From Paracoccaceae bacterium (GTDB lineage Bacteria > Pseudomonadota > Alphaproteobacteria > Rhodobacterales > Rhodobacteraceae): a stretch of DNA of 8,420 nt. Every line of letters begins with the position of its first letter. Within the stretch, counting starts at the first letter, position 1. Below the pieces are notes generated by a model. It worked only from the letters and a program-made list of their open reading frames with translations. It had not been told where the DNA came from and did no database searches. The translations under genes were made by a program, and so were the position numbers. The DNA lies in NCBI GenBank assembly GCA_007119835.1, contig SKOX01000220.1, positions 1 to 8,420 of the forward strand. The letters are read 5' to 3'. This document shows positions 6,433-8,420 of this stretch, in pieces.

Positions 6433-8061
6433 TCACTCGACGGTCATCGTCGCGATGTCGATGAACCAGCTCCGTGGCTGGACGACGCCCTGCACGCGGG
6501 GCGCCATCGCCCGGGGGCCGACGTCGTGCGCGACCCAGACGAACGGCGCCTCCTCGACGATGCGCTTGTGCAGACGGGCCAGCGCCTCGTTGCGGCCCTT
6601 CTCGTCGAAGGTGGTGCGGGCGTCCGCGATCAGCTGGTCGAACTCGTCGTCGCCGAAGTAGCCCCAGTTGTTCGACACCGGCGGGAACGCGCCCGTCGAG
6701 GTGAAGCGCACCATGGCGAAGAAGGGATCCATCGCCGCGAACGTCACGTTGATTGCGTTCGCACCGTTCGCCGAAGGATCGTCGGCGCCGCGGCGCCAGT
6801 TGGTGAACAGCGTGTTCCACTCGATCACGTCGAGCTCGACGTCGAAGTAGCACTCGCGCAGGTTCTGCTGGAGGTACTCGTTCATCGGAATGGGCTGCAT
6901 CTGGCCGGAGCCCGAGGCCGAGGTCTGCACCTTGACCCGAACGGGATTGTCGGAGGAGAAGCCGGCTTCCTCCATCAGCGCACGCGCGGCGTCGGGATCG
7001 TAGCGGATCTCGAACTCAGGGTTGCCCCACCAGGGGTGGTCGGGGCCGACCGTGCCGACCGGAATGCCCATGAGACCGCCGAGCAGGATCTGCAGCTCCT
7101 CGCGATTGGCGCACAGGTTGGCGGCGTGACGCACGCGCCGGTCGAGCCACGGCGAGTCGTCCAGGAACGACAGCTGCCAGGGCCAGACATGCGGCTGGGG
7201 ATTCGAGTAGACGACGAAGCCGCGCGCCTCCATCTCCGGGATCGCGTCCGGCGACGGCGCCTCGATCCAGTCGACCTGGCCCGAAAGGAGCGCGGCCGTC
7301 CGGGCGTTCGCCTCCGGCATCGGGTAGAGCACGACCTGGTCGAGCTCGGGCGTGCGGTCCTCGTCCCAGTAGTCCTCGTTCGGCGCGAGCTCGAGCCGCT
7401 CGCGCGGGGTGAAGCTCGTGACCCGGAAGGGCCCGGAGCCGGACGGGTCGGCGGCGAAGGCGGCCCAGGCGGACTCGGCATCGCCGGTCTCTTCGAACTT
7501 CGCCTGCCAGTGCAAGGGCGAGGCCATGAACAGGTTGGTGAGGTTGATCGGCAGGAAGCTGTCCGGTTCGGAGGTATGCAGCGCGACGGTGTATTCGTCG
7601 ATCGCCTCCGCCGAGCGCAGCGTCGGCATGCGCGAGGCGGTGACGCCGACCTGGCTCGCGTCGTAATGCTCGGCCTCCTCGTCGAGCACCTTCTGCACGT
7701 TCCACACGACGGCCTCGGCGTTGAAGGGCGAGCCGTCGTGGAAGGTCACTCCCTCGCGCAGGGTGAAGACCCAGCGGGTGGTGTCCTCCTCGTCGACCTG
7801 CCAGTCGGTGGCGAGGCCGGGGATCACCACCGAGGGCTCGTCCTCCTTGGAGAGGTCCCATTGGGTCAGCGAGTCGTAGATCGGAATGCCCGTGAAGCGG
7901 TTGCCTTCAAAGCCCTGGTCCGGCTGGCCGAGCGTGCGCGGGATGTCCGCCGCGGTCATGCCGATCCTGAGCACGCGCTCGTCGGCCGCGGCTGCCAGCG
8001 GCAGGGAGAGGGCGGTCGTTGCGAGCAGTAGCGACGGGATGAGGCGGAAACGTCTCGGCAT
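6433..8061 (-). CDS. Periplasmic substrate-binding protein of peptide/nickel-type ABC importer (SBP_bac_5 family)
   Basis: The 542-residue protein captures the ligand in the periplasm and delivers it to the permeases encoded downstream. Residues 1-26 are a Sec signal peptide (RRFR, hydrophobic SLLLATTALSL, then PLAAAA before DERV). No lipobox cysteine is present, so it should be soluble. The family signature runs from about residue 80: PGLATDWQVDEEDTTRWVF, LREGVTFHDGSPFNAEAVVW. GSGPFRV (208-214), NEDYWDE (228-234) and the late EEAPFVWVAHD (503-513) also fit SBP_bac_5. Tryptophans cluster at HVWPWQ (291-296) and HPWWGNP (342-348), positions where the family shapes its pocket. Two cysteines, C317 and C404, are the only ones in the mature chain and could form a disulfide. 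Peptides are the usual ligands, but nickel, glutathione, opines and sugars are also carried by this family, and the sequence alone does not decide. The start at 8061 has AGGAG (8071-8075) nine bases upstream. Confidence 0.96.
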   Translation of the reverse strand: MPRRFRLIPSLLLATTALSLPLAAAADERVLRIGMTAADIPRTLGQPDQGFEGNRFTGIPIYDSLTQWDLSKEDEPSVVIPGLATDWQVDEEDTTRWVFTLREGVTFHDGSPFNAEAVVWNVQKVLDEEAEHYDASQVGVTASRMPTLRSAEAIDEYTVALHTSEPDSFLPINLTNLFMASPLHWQAKFEETGDAESAWAAFAADPSGSGPFRVTSFTPRERLELAPNEDYWDEDRTPELDQVVLYPMPEANARTAALLSGQVDWIEAPSPDAIPEMEARGFVVYSNPQPHVWPWQLSFLDDSPWLDRRVRHAANLCANREELQILLGGLMGIPVGTVGPDHPWWGNPEFEIRYDPDAARALMEEAGFSSDNPVRVKVQTSASGSGQMQPIPMNEYLQQNLRECYFDVELDVIEWNTLFTNWRRGADDPSANGANAINVTFAAMDPFFAMVRFTSTGAFPPVSNNWGYFGDDEFDQLIADARTTFDEKGRNEALARLHKRIVEEAPFVWVAHDVGPRAMAPRVQGVVQPRSWFIDIATMTVE

Positions 8062-8064
8062 GGG

Positions 8065-8076
8065 CAGGAGCTCCTG
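8065..8076 (-). promoter_or_regulatory. Ribosome binding site of binding-protein gene inside a 12-base palindrome
   Basis: CAGGAGCTCCTG is a perfect palindrome just ahead of the binding-protein start. On the minus strand its AGGAG (plus-strand 8071-8075) is the Shine-Dalgarno, nine bases from the ATG. The complementary CUCCU lies next to it in the mRNA, so distant or intermolecular pairing could mask it. A loop-less palindrome cannot itself fold into a full hairpin. Confidence 0.6.
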
Positions 8077-8160
8077 TCGGGATTGGGTTCTTCTCGTTGC
8101 GCGAGCAGCTGAGGCCGCACCCGCCTAGGTGGCGCCGGCAGCGTCCTCGCTCGCGGATGC

Positions 8161-8190
8161 ATTAACCAGCGGCGCCTGCCGTCGCGTCAA
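8161..8190 (-). promoter_or_regulatory. Probable sigma70-type promoter of the ABC importer operon
   Basis: On the minus strand TTGACG (8185-8190) matches the -35 consensus at five of six bases. GTTAAT (8161-8166) matches the -10 at four of six, with an 18-base spacer. An A/T-rich patch, AAAAATATGC (8191-8200), lies directly upstream of the -35 and could act as an UP element. It is one of very few A/T-rich spots in this GC-rich window. The predicted start would be near 8154, giving a leader of about 93 bases before the ATG at 8061. No operator for a known regulator is recognised. Confidence 0.55.
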
Positions 8191-8420
8191 GCATATTTTT
8201 GCCTGCTGAGGAGGCGGTGCCCATTAATCGGTCACCTGCTTCGGGCGCTGACGCGCAGAGAGACAGCCCGGAGACCATCCCGACGCCGCATCCGAGCCTC
8301 AGCAGCGTTCGCCCCGCGCACTGGCGATCCGCTCGCGCTGTCACCCGCGCGACCGGCAGCGAAGCCAGGGAACCCCGCCGGATGTGGTGGCGCCGGCTCC
8401 GGGCTCCGGCGCCCCCGCCC
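8191..8420. other. Noncoding right flank, no gene supported
   Basis: About 230 bases upstream of the operon promoter. Short open frames on the minus strand run in from the window edge (one ends at a TAA at 8162-8164, within the putative promoter). Their translations have no recognisable family, are rich in R, A and G, and have no Shine-Dalgarno. Near 8222-8232 there is a near-palindromic CC-ATTAAT-CGG that might be a regulator site. I see no tRNA or rRNA and no mobile-element ends. Confidence 0.5.
8389..8413. other. Perfect inverted repeat at right edge, possible terminator stem of a neighbouring gene
   Basis: GGCGCCGG (8389-8396) pairs with CCGGCGCC (8406-8413) across a 9-base loop. The window ends seven bases later, so a following T-run cannot be checked on the plus strand, and none is present on the minus side. 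It may be the terminator of a gene outside the window or just GC-rich symmetry. Confidence 0.35.

Noticed and set aside
6394..8031. 545-codon plus-strand frame opposite the binding-protein gene
   Set aside because: It has R/G/V/H/D-rich composition with no domain, whereas the opposite strand encodes a full SBP_bac_5 protein with signal peptide.
8162..8344. Possible 60-residue minus-strand small protein upstream of the operon
   Set aside because: It has no Shine-Dalgarno, the frame is open from the window edge, its 3' end overlaps the putative promoter, and the translation shows no recognisable features.
1..8420. Mobile elements, CRISPR arrays, tRNA/rRNA genes, toxin-antitoxin or defence genes
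   Set aside because: No transposase, spaced direct repeats, RNA gene structure or relevant protein motifs were seen on either strand.

Overview
The window is very GC-rich DNA with dense, gap-poor coding. The gene types and codon use (G/C-ending codons, peptide ABC cassette, membrane J-domain protein) look like an alphaproteobacterium, perhaps Rhodobacterales or Rhizobiales. That placement is an inference from style only; no rRNA or marker gene is present.

Left part (1-2349). A minus-strand gene, cut by the left window edge, encodes an exported WD40 beta-propeller protein. Its start lies 158 bases from a divergently transcribed plus-strand pair. The first gene of the pair encodes a VWA-like protein of unknown function with a variant metal-site motif. 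The second encodes a membrane-anchored protein with a C-terminal J-domain (HPD motif). The two overlap by ATGA, so they are very probably translationally coupled and may act together.

Right part (8061 down to 2410, minus strand). This is a complete five-gene peptide/nickel-type (Dpp/Opp family) ABC importer operon, transcribed right to left: periplasmic binding protein, permease B, permease C, ATPase F-type, ATPase D-type. The last four genes are packed with 4-base ATGA overlaps or a ribosome binding site sitting on the upstream stop codon. The only real gap in the operon (91 bases) follows the binding-protein gene and carries two perfect GC stem-loops. These probably let the binding protein be made in excess of the membrane complex. 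A sigma70-like promoter lies about 100-130 bases upstream of the binding-protein gene. Both ATPases carry the C-terminal four-cysteine pattern associated with a [4Fe-4S] cluster in Dpp/Opp ATPases.

The J-domain gene and the transporter operon converge on a 60-base gap holding small hairpins. The outer right flank (about 8191-8420) shows no gene I can support. I see no CRISPR array, mobile element, tRNA, rRNA, toxin-antitoxin or defence system. The most open question is the VWA/J-domain pair; the transporter is a standard type with some regulatory details worth checking.
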